Assembly (NCBI GenBank): GCA_017746715.1
Contig: JAGHZQ010000059.1
Coordinates: 1-43,013, forward strand
DNA from: Cyanobacteria bacterium SBLK
GTDB taxonomy: Bacteria; Cyanobacteriota; Cyanobacteriia; Cyanobacteriales; Spirulinaceae
Length of the DNA: 43,013 nt
Direction: 5' to 3'
Below the pieces are notes generated by a model. That model made no database searches. It was not told the DNA's origin and saw only the letters and a program-made list of their open reading frames with translations. This document shows, piece after piece, positions 30,962 to 39,857 of this stretch (position 1 is its first letter; each line of letters opens with the position of its first letter). Position numbers and translations under genes: made by a program.

Positions 30962-33172
30962 ATGAAGCGTCAGGGCTGGGCGATCTTATGTATTGCTTAT
31001 ATTTTGGGATTGTCATCTACAGGAATTTTGCATTCTCCTTGGGAAAAACTCTCTTTAATACAAGGGTTGGGATTAGCGATCGCTTTGCTAGTTTTCGCAA
31101 GTATTTTAGGCACGATCTCTCGAATTTTTTGGCGTAGAAGTCCCCGTCTTCCTATTTGGATTGCAGCCGCAATTATCGCAGGATTGGCGATCGCTCATTT
31201 TCAATTGCGTCTACCTCAACCTGCCAATAATGATATCAGTTTATTGCTTGCCAATCCGCAAGGAGAAATTACGGTAACGGGACAAATTCGCGATCGCCCT
31301 CGTTTCAATCGTGCGGGAAAGTTACGCTTTATTTTAGCCGTTCGACAAGTTAACGAAAATCCTGATATTAGCGGTAAGTTATATGTCACGATACCCCCAC
31401 CACAAAACTTAGAATTAGTTCCCCAACAAACAATTATCATTAAAGGTCAATTGTACGAGCCTCAAAACGCAAAAAATCCCGGTGGATTTGATTTCAAAGC
31501 ATATCTTGCTCCTCAAGGTGTTTTTGCGGGTTTGTGGGGAGAATTAACGGATGTTTCGCCGGAACCTGTTTGGGGTTGGTGGAAGCTGAGACGGCGGATT
31601 GTTCGCATTCACCGCCAAGGATTATCAGAACCTTTTGCATCGGTTGTTAGTTCTATGGTTTTGGGACGTAGGGCGATCGATTTGCCCTTCGATATTCAAG
31701 ATTTGTTTATTCAAGGGGGATTAGCACATATTCTAGCTGCTTCGGGGTTTCACGTTTCCTTATTATTGGGGGGTGTTTTAGCACTGACGCGGACTCTAGA
31801 AGACAGGTATCGCTTGGCGATCGGGATTGCTATCTTGCTTGCATATATGGGTTTAACAGGGTTGCAACCTCCCATTTTACGGGCGGTTTTAATGGGAATT
31901 GCCGTTCTCTTTGCGACAACAATAGAGAGTAGAGTGAAACCTTTAGGGGCACTGCTTTTAGTTGCGACAATTCTCTTATTATTTAATCCTCTTTGGTTCT
32001 GGAGTTTGAGTTTTCAACTCAGTTTTGTTGCTACCCTCGGATTGGTGGTTAGCGTCCCGGCAATAACCCATCGATTAGATTGGTTGCCCCCAACAATTGC
32101 GACAGCGATCGCCGTCCCTATCGCCGCAACAATTTGGACGTTGCCCATTGCTTCTTATTATTTTAGTTCTCTGGCAACTTATGGAATTTTAGTTAATATC
32201 TTCACCACTCATCTTAGTTCTTTAATTATTTTAGGAGGAATGCTAAGTGCGGGAATTGGATTGATTTTTCCCTTGGGAGGGACGGCGATCGCATCGCTGT
32301 TATTCTATCCGGTGCTCTTTTTAGTTAATTTCGTTCGATTTTTCGTCAATTTGCCGAATAGCTATCAAGCAGTTGGAAACTTAAACATTCTACAAGTTTT
32401 GGCAATTTATACCGTTATTTTTGCAATTTGTTTGTGGCAACCTTTACAACGAAAGAAAAGATGGATGGGAGTGGGATTGATTGCACTTTTAATTGCTATC
32501 GCTCCCCTTTGGTATGCCAATGCGACTTTAACTCGATTAACGGTACTTTCAGCCGGATCGGAACAAGTTATCGTCATTCAAGATCGAGGGAAAATTACGC
32601 TGATCGATGCGGGAAATACCGACACGGCAAATTATACTGTTTTGCCCTTTTTAGCATATCAAGGAATCAATCGCATCGATCTAGCCGTGTCCTTAAACAA
32701 TTACCGAGAACTGGGTTGGAAACCCATTTTTGAAAAATTAGACATCACAACCTTTTTACACGCCATCCCAACCTTTAAAGCAGGGGATGAAGAGATTTTT
32801 GCAGAGCGGGTGTATCCCTTTGAAGTCGGGCAACAGGCAGAGAATGGTAATAGTAAAATTGTTAGATTGCACGATCGCATCGCCCAGTTGCAATTTGGCG
32901 ATCGCAATTGGTTATTATTATATGCGCCCGAGGCAGATATTTTACCCACGGATTTATCAGCACGGGTGCTATTATTCGCCGGAAATTCAGTCCATGAAAA
33001 TGTATTGAGAGCATTTGGGGGAGATGTAGCGATCGCTTCTAGTTCTTATGTTGCCAAAGAAACCTTTCAAGCACTACGACAAAAACAGGTTTACATCTAC
33101 AGTACGGGACGGCATGGAGCAATACAGTGGACGAAAAAGAAAGGATTTACAACCATGCTGAACCCAACTTGA
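30962..33172 (+). CDS. comEC: ComEC/Rec2-family DNA uptake channel protein with degenerate metallo-beta-lactamase domain
   Basis: 736 residues. Two N-terminal membrane segments are followed by the DUF4131 region (TGQIRDRPRFNRAGKLRFIL), the Competence domain with about eight helices and the signature GLAHILAASGFHVSLLLGG (~residue 255), then a C-terminal metallo-beta-lactamase-like domain (from LTVLSAGSEQVIVIQDRGKI). That domain keeps the TLIDAGN strand, but the metal-binding HxHxDH motif is absent: the corresponding strand reads DLAVSLNNYRELGW. By family it forms the inner-membrane channel for transforming DNA. The nuclease-like function proposed for other ComECs is probably lost. It follows the DUF4079 gene and its terminator. 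Confidence 0.93.
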   Translation: MKRQGWAILCIAYILGLSSTGILHSPWEKLSLIQGLGLAIALLVFASILGTISRIFWRRSPRLPIWIAAAIIAGLAIAHFQLRLPQPANNDISLLLANPQGEITVTGQIRDRPRFNRAGKLRFILAVRQVNENPDISGKLYVTIPPPQNLELVPQQTIIIKGQLYEPQNAKNPGGFDFKAYLAPQGVFAGLWGELTDVSPEPVWGWWKLRRRIVRIHRQGLSEPFASVVSSMVLGRRAIDLPFDIQDLFIQGGLAHILAASGFHVSLLLGGVLALTRTLEDRYRLAIGIAILLAYMGLTGLQPPILRAVLMGIAVLFATTIESRVKPLGALLLVATILLLFNPLWFWSLSFQLSFVATLGLVVSVPAITHRLDWLPPTIATAIAVPIAATIWTLPIASYYFSSLATYGILVNIFTTHLSSLIILGGMLSAGIGLIFPLGGTAIASLLFYPVLFLVNFVRFFVNLPNSYQAVGNLNILQVLAIYTVIFAICLWQPLQRKKRWMGVGLIALLIAIAPLWYANATLTRLTVLSAGSEQVIVIQDRGKITLIDAGNTDTANYTVLPFLAYQGINRIDLAVSLNNYRELGWKPIFEKLDITTFLHAIPTFKAGDEEIFAERVYPFEVGQQAENGNSKIVRLHDRIAQLQFGDRNWLLLYAPEADILPTDLSARVLLFAGNSVHENVLRAFGGDVAIASSSYVAKETFQALRQKQVYIYSTGRHGAIQWTKKKGFTTMLNPT

Positions 33173-33206
33173 AATAACTCGATCGATTAATCAAGCAATA
33201 CAAGAA

Positions 33207-33368
33207 TCACCAGCCAATTTTGTAGCTGATAATCTCTAAATCTCCATGATATTTTGTACCGATAAGAGTTTTTACATCAGCATCGGGGGCAGCAACAGTT
33301 TTGGCTACACTAACAAAGGTATCATTTTGATATTTGATAGTAACAGATTGCTTTAAGCTAATAGCGAG
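33207..33368 (-). pseudogene. Startless protein-like fragment, minus strand
   Basis: Between comEC and the helicase gene a 53-codon minus-strand frame (stop TGA at 33207-33209, upstream TAG at 33369-33371) reads like a real C-terminus: SVTIKYQNDTFVSVAKTVAA, DADVKTLIGTKYHGDLEIIS, ending YKIGW. No start codon is present, so it may be a gene remnant. I do not recognise the family. The remainder of the 287-base gap shows nothing else except the helicase leader. Confidence 0.3.
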
Positions 33369-33459
33369 CTAAAGTCGATTCACTGCAAATTCTCAGATCG
33401 TGCAGTATGGGGCTTGACAGATTGGGTTAAGCGGACTGTATTTCCCGCAAGGCTTTAGA

Positions 33460-36180
33460 ATGGAAGAAACGGGAATCGTCCCAATTTACATGAACGAGCC
33501 AGTTAGTCAAATTAATACCCCAATATCCTCTCTCGATTTAGAGCAACTTTTTCCCTTTTCCCTCGATCGCTTTCAAAAACAGGCGATCGCCGCCCTCGAC
33601 TCGGGAAAATCCGTCGTCGTCTGCGTTCCCACGGGCTCCGGGAAAACCCTCATCGGCGAATATGCTATTTATCGCGCCCTCAGTCGCAACAAGCGCGTTT
33701 TTTATACCACCCCCCTCAAAGCCCTCTCCAATCAAAAATTCCGCGACTTTCGCGATCGCTTTGGCGAAGAAAATGTTGGCTTGCTCACCGGAGATGCCTC
33801 CTACAACCGGGATGCCAGCGTGTTGGTGATGACCACCGAGATTTTCCGCAATATGCTGTATGGAACTCCCATCGGACAAGTGGGAACTTCAATGATGGAT
33901 GTCGAAACTGTAGTCCTCGACGAATGCCACTACATGAACGACTCTCAGCGAGGCACGGTTTGGGAAGAATCGATTATTTACAGTCCCCCCACCGTACAAA
34001 TTGCCGCTCTTTCCGCTACCGTTGCCAATGCCGACCAACTGACCGACTGGATCGGGCGGGTTCACGGCGAAACCGTTCTCATTCAATCCAATTATCGCCC
34101 GGTTCCCCTCGAGTTTCATTTTAGCGGGCTGAAAGGACTTTTTCCTCTCCTGAACGAGAAAAAAGCTGCTGTTAATTCTCGCTTATTACCCAAAGGACGG
34201 CGCAACCCCAAACAACGCTTGCGAAAAGAAGATTGCCCCCCCATTATCCAAGTGGTGAAGCAACTCGAACAAAAGGAAATGCTTCCCGCCATCTACTTTA
34301 TTTTTAGCCGTCGGGGATGCGATGGTGCAGTAGAACAATTACCCGGATTTAATTTAGTGAATCCGGGAGAAGCAAGGGAATTAAAACGACGCATCGAAGA
34401 GTTTTTAGCGTGGAATCCCAGTGCAGCCCGCACCGGACAAGTCGAACCCCTCCATCGCGGTATTGCCGCCCATCATGCGGGAATTTTGCCCGCTTGGAAA
34501 GGATTTGTCGAAGAACTCTTTCAAGCAGGACTCATTAAAGTGGTCTTTGCGACAGAAACCCTTGCAGCCGGGATCAATATGCCCGCCCGCACTACTGTGA
34601 TTTCTGCCATCTCCAAGCGCAGCGATAGCGGTCATCGTCTCCTCACCGCGTCGGAATTCCTGCAAATGGCGGGACGGGCGGGACGGCGGGGGATGGACGA
34701 GCAGGGATACGTAGTGACGGTGCAAACCCGCTTCGAGGGGCCCAAAGATGCGGCAAAACTCGCCTTGAAATCTGCCGATCCTTTGAAAAGTCAATTTACG
34801 CCGACCTACGGTATGGTGTTAAATTTACTGCAAACTCACAAAATTGAAGAGGTCAAAGAACTCCTCGAACGCAGCTTTGCTCAATATACTGCCACCTTAG
34901 ACCTCGAACCCCTCAGAGAAGCGATCGCCGATCTGACAACCGAACTCGCCAGACTGGATGTGGAACTCTCTCCCATCAATGAAAAACAGTTTGCCCATTA
35001 CGAGAAACTCAAAGAACGCCAGCGAGAAGAACGCCGCTTATTAAAGATTCTGCAAGAACAAGCAGAAGAGAGTCATCACAAGGAAATTGCTCGCACCTTG
35101 AATGAAGTCGAGAGCGGACGGGTCGTGTATCTCAAAGGCAAGTATATTAAAGTTTCTGCTCCTATCCCCGCTATTGTTTTCGCCCAAACTCCCGGAAGCG
35201 GGCGATCGCCTTATTTTATCTGTTTGGGGGCGGATAATCATTGGTACGTGGCGGCAACTGCGGATATTATTGCTATCGATACGGCTTCTCTGTCTCTTTC
35301 TCTCCTCGATACCCTAACGCCTCCCGATACGCTGACGATTAAGCTGGGGCGATCGGTGAAGGGAGATGAGATCGGTGCCGAGGTTGCCCGCCTAATCCCC
35401 GATAACGCCCTCGATACCCTCGAAACCCCCGAGGTGTACGAACAACGCCAACGCCTCGAATTGGTGGGAGAACAGTTGCAAAACCATCCTCTTTTGCAAT
35501 GGGGGAAACCGGGGAAATTATTAAAACGCCACCGACATCGCTTGGAATTGCGATCGCAACTGCACGAACGTCAGGAAAACTACAAAGAATACCAAACCCA
35601 TCACTGGCGAGAGTTCTTGAATCTCGTTAAAGTCCTGCGAGAATTTGATGCCTTACACGAATACGAACCCACGGAGATCGGCAAAGCGGCGGCGGCATTG
35701 CGGGGTGATAATGAGTTGTGGTTGGGCTTAGTACTTATCTCCGGTTACTTAGATCGCTTGGAACCGCCAGAATTAGCGGCGGCGGCTTATGCTTTGATTT
35801 CCGAACCTCCGCGACCCGATACGGGAACGATTTATTTGCCACCAGAAGGCACCTTAGTCGCGCTCGGAGAGCTTGCCCCTTTACGAAGGGAGTTAATTAA
35901 ATGCCAGTATCGTCATAAAGTGAGTTTTCCGGTTTGGTTGGAAGAGGACATTTTAGATCTCATCGGTATTGTCGAACGATGGGTATTAGGTGTTGGATGG
36001 GATGAATTATGCAATAACACCAATCTCGATGAGGGAGATTTAGTTAGGATTTTGCGCCGAACCATGGATTTTCTTTCGCAAATTCCCCACGTTCCCGGAT
36101 TGTCGGAGGATTTGCAACGGAATGCGCGGGAAGCATTACAATTAATGAGGCGTTTTCCTGTAGAAGAAACGGTATTTTAG
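33460..36180 (+). CDS. Ski2-like DEAD/DEAH-box helicase
   Basis: 906 residues. Superfamily II RNA helicase of the Ski2/Mtr4 type: Q-region RFQKQAIAALDSG, Walker A PTGSGKT (57-63), motif Ia TTPLKALSNQKFRDF, TGDASYN, motif II DECH (~154-157), SAT (motif III), VFATETLAAGINMPA (motif V) and QMAGRAGRRGMDEQG (motif VI). The C-terminal half (from ~470) includes a helical region and an rRNA-processing arm-like DSHCT end (FLSQIPHVPGLSEDLQRNAR). The role is presumably RNA unwinding for decay or maturation. A downstream ATG (codon 11, 33490) is an alternative start. The DNA methyltransferase gene follows after 14 bases. Confidence 0.95.
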   Translation: MEETGIVPIYMNEPVSQINTPISSLDLEQLFPFSLDRFQKQAIAALDSGKSVVVCVPTGSGKTLIGEYAIYRALSRNKRVFYTTPLKALSNQKFRDFRDRFGEENVGLLTGDASYNRDASVLVMTTEIFRNMLYGTPIGQVGTSMMDVETVVLDECHYMNDSQRGTVWEESIIYSPPTVQIAALSATVANADQLTDWIGRVHGETVLIQSNYRPVPLEFHFSGLKGLFPLLNEKKAAVNSRLLPKGRRNPKQRLRKEDCPPIIQVVKQLEQKEMLPAIYFIFSRRGCDGAVEQLPGFNLVNPGEARELKRRIEEFLAWNPSAARTGQVEPLHRGIAAHHAGILPAWKGFVEELFQAGLIKVVFATETLAAGINMPARTTVISAISKRSDSGHRLLTASEFLQMAGRAGRRGMDEQGYVVTVQTRFEGPKDAAKLALKSADPLKSQFTPTYGMVLNLLQTHKIEEVKELLERSFAQYTATLDLEPLREAIADLTTELARLDVELSPINEKQFAHYEKLKERQREERRLLKILQEQAEESHHKEIARTLNEVESGRVVYLKGKYIKVSAPIPAIVFAQTPGSGRSPYFICLGADNHWYVAATADIIAIDTASLSLSLLDTLTPPDTLTIKLGRSVKGDEIGAEVARLIPDNALDTLETPEVYEQRQRLELVGEQLQNHPLLQWGKPGKLLKRHRHRLELRSQLHERQENYKEYQTHHWREFLNLVKVLREFDALHEYEPTEIGKAAAALRGDNELWLGLVLISGYLDRLEPPELAAAAYALISEPPRPDTGTIYLPPEGTLVALGELAPLRRELIKCQYRHKVSFPVWLEEDILDLIGIVERWVLGVGWDELCNNTNLDEGDLVRILRRTMDFLSQIPHVPGLSEDLQRNAREALQLMRRFPVEETVF

Positions 36181-36194
36181 ATTTTGCTGTTGAG

Positions 36195-37439
36195 ATGAAA
36201 CAACTTTCTTTGTTTGAGCCGATCGCATCCGAAGATCGCGATATTCACCAATATATTGAAGGTGATATTCCGATCGATCTGCCAGAACATACATTTATTT
36301 CTCTCGATCGCAAAACTCCCTTAAAAGTCTATTCATTGGGATTTCAACCTGCCAAATCCATTCCCGAGATTCCCCGTTGGTTTCTCCAAAAATATGGCTC
36401 TGACAATTTTTCTATACTCGAGCCTTTTTCAGGTTCGGGAACTACAATTCTAGAAAGTTTGCGTTATGGTGCGTCAGTTTACTGGTTGGATTATAATCCC
36501 TTTAGTCGGTTAATTTGTCAAGTCAAAACAACAAAATTTAATCTAGCAGAAGTTCGAGAAATCGGTTTACAAATTCTTAAAAAGGCTGGCGATCGCAAAA
36601 CTGCCCCAGAAACCGTACAATTTTCTAATCGAGATTTTTGGTTTCAACAACCCGTTCGAGAAGGATTAGAAATTCTTAAAGAATATATTCATTTAACATC
36701 TGCAAATCTTCAACCGCTTTTTTGGCTCGCATTCGCTGCGACTGTTAGAAAAACATCAGATATGAATGATGGTATGATTTTAGCCGCAAAACGTTCTCAT
36801 GTTAAAGATATCCCGCAGCGATCGCGTCAAGATACATTTCAGTATTTTAAATTTTATCTGGATAAAACGGTGGAAGCGCTTCGAGAATGGCAAGATTGTG
36901 CTGCTAATTCTTTTGACACTTCTATGCAGTTACCTCTAGAAGATGCTAAGAACATTGATGGAGATTTTCAAGTTAATGCGATCGTGACTTCTCCACCTTA
37001 TATTAATGCGATCGATTATATTTGGGCGTGTAAATTTGAGTTGCATTGGTTGGGGTTAGTCAAAAATAATAAAGACAGATTGAATTTGTACTCTCGCGAA
37101 ATTGGTACAGAAAGAATTCCTAAAAAAGAGTATCAAGAATTAGGATGTATGGGTTTTCCTAGTTTAGATCGCCTCATTGAAGAAATTTATACAGGAAAAA
37201 AATATAAAGCAAGCAAGGGTCAAAATCAACTTAGAGCAAGAGTTGTTTATAAATATTTTTTAGAAATGAAAGAACATTTTCAGCGTTGTTTTGCTCATCT
37301 AAAAAATGGAGGCTATTATTGTTTTGCCATCGGGAATAAGAGTAAAATTTGTGGGGTTGAAATTCCCGTAGCCGAGATCTTAACAGATTTAGCGATAGAG
37401 ATTGGATTTAGAAAGAATTTTTTTTTCATTTATTATTGA
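36195..37439 (+). CDS. DNA methyltransferase, apparently frameshifted near the C-terminus
   Basis: 414 residues as read. An amino-methyltransferase (N4-cytosine/N6-adenine type): motif I EPFSGSGTT (76-84), then a long middle region and the catalytic motif IV SPPY at 266-269 (TSPPYINAIDYIWA). Motif I precedes motif IV, with a ~180-residue segment between, as in alpha- or gamma-type enzymes. No restriction gene is adjacent, so it may be solitary. The end FRKNFFFIYY is abnormal: at a T9 run (37418-37426) one extra T would continue the frame to 37528 with KNRRLNLPRNVNWANTIKYD-type sequence ending IIVLQKEN, which is the proper family C-terminus. The helicase gene lies 14 bases upstream. Confidence 0.85.
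   Translation: MKQLSLFEPIASEDRDIHQYIEGDIPIDLPEHTFISLDRKTPLKVYSLGFQPAKSIPEIPRWFLQKYGSDNFSILEPFSGSGTTILESLRYGASVYWLDYNPFSRLICQVKTTKFNLAEVREIGLQILKKAGDRKTAPETVQFSNRDFWFQQPVREGLEILKEYIHLTSANLQPLFWLAFAATVRKTSDMNDGMILAAKRSHVKDIPQRSRQDTFQYFKFYLDKTVEALREWQDCAANSFDTSMQLPLEDAKNIDGDFQVNAIVTSPPYINAIDYIWACKFELHWLGLVKNNKDRLNLYSREIGTERIPKKEYQELGCMGFPSLDRLIEEIYTGKKYKASKGQNQLRARVVYKYFLEMKEHFQRCFAHLKNGGYYCFAIGNKSKICGVEIPVAEILTDLAIEIGFRKNFFFIYY
37418..37426 (+). repeat. T9 homopolymer at the methyltransferase frameshift
   Basis: Nine T residues after GAAAGAA. With nine, translation stops at TGA 37437-37439; with ten (or seven), the downstream frame 37427-37528 encoding the expected C-terminus is joined. Possible phase-variable tract, mutation or sequencing error. 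Confidence 0.7.
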
Positions 37440-37460
37440 AAAACCGCCGCCTCAATCTAC

Positions 37461-37638
37461 CTAGAAATGTTAATTGGGCAAATACAATTAAATATGATAA
37501 AATTATTGTCTTACAGAAAGAAAATTAAAGTAAAATGAGGTGTATCTCACTAGAAATGTTAATTGGGCAAATACAATTAAATATGATAAAATTATTGTCT
37601 TACAGAAAGAAAATTAAAGTAAAATGAGGTGTATCTCA
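37461..37638 (+). repeat. 89-bp perfect tandem duplication over the methyltransferase 3' end
   Basis: 37461-37549 and 37550-37638 are identical over all 89 bases. Copy 1 contains the last ~22 codons of the frame-restored methyltransferase, its TAA and 21 bases of trailer; copy 2 is a detached extra copy. Confidence 0.95.
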
Positions 37639-37660
37639 AAAATGTAAATCTATAGTTGTA

Positions 37661-37682
37661 GGGGTGTTGGATTTAACACCCC
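37661..37682 (+). terminator. Hairpin downstream of the methyltransferase duplication
   Basis: GGGGTGTT (37661-37668) pairs perfectly with AACACCCC (37675-37682), 6-base loop; no T run. Could terminate the helicase-methyltransferase unit. Confidence 0.45.
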
Positions 37683-37778
37683 CATGAAAAATTACGGGTT
37701 ATTCTGACGGTGACGCGTTTTCTTTGCGCCAAAAAGTAAACTCAATAAAAATATCCTGCTTGGTTTTTGGGAAATAAA

Positions 37779-37840
37779 GAATAAGGGGGAAATGGGGACA
37801 ATGGCGATCGCCAAATGATTCCCATTTCCCCCTCAACTAA
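37779..37840. pseudogene. 62-bp fragment related to the downstream ketoacyl synthase gene
   Basis: Aligned without gaps to 40879-40940 (inside the beta-ketoacyl-ACP synthase gene) I count 50 of 62 matching bases; the last 24 have a single mismatch. Minus-strand translation gives LVEGEMGIIW versus LVEGETGIDW in the gene. The segment also folds as a hairpin (GGGGGAAATGGG with CCCATTTCCCCC, 37785-37796 and 37821-37832) around GGCGATCGCC. The rest of 37639-37896 shows no gene. Confidence 0.4.
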
Positions 37841-37896
37841 TCGCAGTAACTACAGAGATGATTGCCATAGATACAGCGTTATAGCTCCGAGAACAT

Positions 37897-39681
37897 TTAT
37901 TGCACCGGACACTGTGTTAAAGGAATCTTGGTCGTGCCAATTTCAGCGAAATCAAACGCCCAGAAAGGCTCATCGGGCCCGTCAACATCAACTGTCAGAG
38001 AACCGAGCCAATATCCAGCAACACCATTCTCATCGCCATCGCTAAAGACGCGATCGAAGTCTAAGGGTGCAGCCGCCGCTTGAATGACACCATCTTTCTT
38101 CCCTTTCGCAGAAAGTTCTAATTCTCGAGTGACTTGAGTGCCATCCGCACTGGTCAAAATGACTTGACCGGGTTCGACATCAAAATCCCCCAGCATGACA
38201 TTCAAATACAGTGGAGTCCCTTCTGGTAACTTATCTTTGGACACTTTGAAGTCGAACTTAAAGCTAGGCTGATTGGGTTTTTTAGAACTGCCATCGGGGA
38301 AGGGACGACCGGCAGTTGGTGAATCTGCTTTACCAAACGATGTCGCAAGAGCCAGATCCGTATAGTCGGATCCTTGGCTACCCGTATCGACAAAACCGCT
38401 ACCCGTGAGAAGGGTTCCCGCGACTTCAGCATCAGAACGATTATCAAACGAGTCGCCGCCATCGCGGTTGCTGATCTTGCCGTCACCATTCACATCGGGT
38501 AAAAAGTCTTTGATGGAGAGCAGTCCCGTACCGTCTTTGTTAACAGGCTTACCGGAAGCAGCCGTCAAACCCTCGCCTTCTCCGAAGCCAAAACCATCTT
38601 TATCGCCAATGCGAATGACGCGAAAAGCGCCGGGAATGGGTTCGCCTGGGGTGCAGGGGTCGTTAACCGTCAGGGTTTGGTCGGTCATGGAGTCGGTATC
38701 GATACCGTCGAGGCCGCTCACATCGGTTGCACCGTTGACGTAACTGCCGATTTCAGCTGCCGTGACGGCAACGGAGATCGTACAGCTTGGAGTGCCGTTG
38801 CTCAAGATCGCGTCAGTTACGCTGATGGTTGAGCTTCCCTCATCGGCTGCGATCGCGCCCCCGGTACAAGTATTTTTGATGTTGGCTGGCGTAGCAACGA
38901 CCAAACCGTCTCGCAGGGTGTCGCTAAAGCTAAACTTATTATCTTGACCGTCGTTCTTGACGTTCTCGGCGATCGTAAAGGAAAGGATAGAAATTTCACC
39001 CGCGTTAATCGTGCTGGGTGAGAAAGATTTAGTCAGGCTGACATCGTTGATGATGGGTTTGACAGTGATTGCTACAGGCGATCGAAAAGAGGGGTAGTAA
39101 CGAGATAAGCCATTACGCTCGCCTCGCCAGCAGAATGAATCGCTGTCAGGTGTCGATCCCTCTCTTTTACACATCTGAAAATCTGGGTATCGAAGAGAGG
39201 CCGTACTGCCACTGTCACCGACTTTGACGAGGACGAGTTTCATGGGCGTAATGACCATGTTTTGATTGCCTTGTGCAAAGGAGCGATAGAACGGTGATGC
39301 TCCGGTACGGCAATCGATTTTTGTCCTATTGTAATAAAGTTCAAACCGATAGTCGGGGTTGCCTGAAGCAATACGTCCGGCAGACATTCTCGGATTGCTG
39401 TCATTGCAATGGATCTTTGGCTGCTTGATATTACTGGATGTATCGTCAACAATCTGTATGGAATTGCTATTATCCGTTGATAATACCCGCGTTTGATTCA
39501 CTTTTAGATCGCTCAGATCTAATTTAGATGGCACTTGGTATATATTATCGCTGGAATACCTTAAGTATTGATTCGCTAAAGCCGGGCCGGAAACGAAAAA
39601 TGCAAGAACTTGCACTAGGATGAATGCGATTAAGAAAGTCTTTCTTAGCGATCCAAACCAATAATCTATTGCGGTCTTCAC
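37897..39681 (-). CDS. Secreted DUF11-like (DUF7933-type) repeat protein
   Basis: 594 residues. Signal peptide about 1-36 (LRKTFLIAFILVQVLAFFVSG, cut after PALA). Residues ~37-215 are unrecognised, with several cysteines (KIHCND, KIDCRTG, MCKREG, FCWRGE). An Ig-like DUF11/DUF7933-type domain follows (LTKSFSPSTINAGEISILSF, FSDTLRDGLVVATPANIKNT, GAIAADEGSSTISVTDAIL, TISVAVTAAEIGSYVNGA). Then comes a dockerin/EF-hand-like calcium loop (DVNGDGKISNRDGGDS) and a C-terminal beta-rich domain ending FWAFDFAEIGTTKIPLTQCP. It is probably an extracellular, calcium-binding surface protein. It has no membrane anchor or sorting signal at the C-terminus. No partner genes. Confidence 0.82.
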   Translation of the reverse strand: MKTAIDYWFGSLRKTFLIAFILVQVLAFFVSGPALANQYLRYSSDNIYQVPSKLDLSDLKVNQTRVLSTDNSNSIQIVDDTSSNIKQPKIHCNDSNPRMSAGRIASGNPDYRFELYYNRTKIDCRTGASPFYRSFAQGNQNMVITPMKLVLVKVGDSGSTASLRYPDFQMCKREGSTPDSDSFCWRGERNGLSRYYPSFRSPVAITVKPIINDVSLTKSFSPSTINAGEISILSFTIAENVKNDGQDNKFSFSDTLRDGLVVATPANIKNTCTGGAIAADEGSSTISVTDAILSNGTPSCTISVAVTAAEIGSYVNGATDVSGLDGIDTDSMTDQTLTVNDPCTPGEPIPGAFRVIRIGDKDGFGFGEGEGLTAASGKPVNKDGTGLLSIKDFLPDVNGDGKISNRDGGDSFDNRSDAEVAGTLLTGSGFVDTGSQGSDYTDLALATSFGKADSPTAGRPFPDGSSKKPNQPSFKFDFKVSKDKLPEGTPLYLNVMLGDFDVEPGQVILTSADGTQVTRELELSAKGKKDGVIQAAAAPLDFDRVFSDGDENGVAGYWLGSLTVDVDGPDEPFWAFDFAEIGTTKIPLTQCPVQ

Positions 39682-39857
39682 TTGACTTTATTTTCCAAAT
39701 AATTGATAGAAGTTTTTCCGAGCTACTTGTTCGAGACAACTAGGGTACGAGAACAAGAGTCTCTGACTCTAGAAAACCCCAATGTTTTTTTTCTGTCAAT
39801 TTTCTGGCATTCAATGAAAAATAGAATCGCGAAAACCCGAGGGAAAGTTACAAAACT

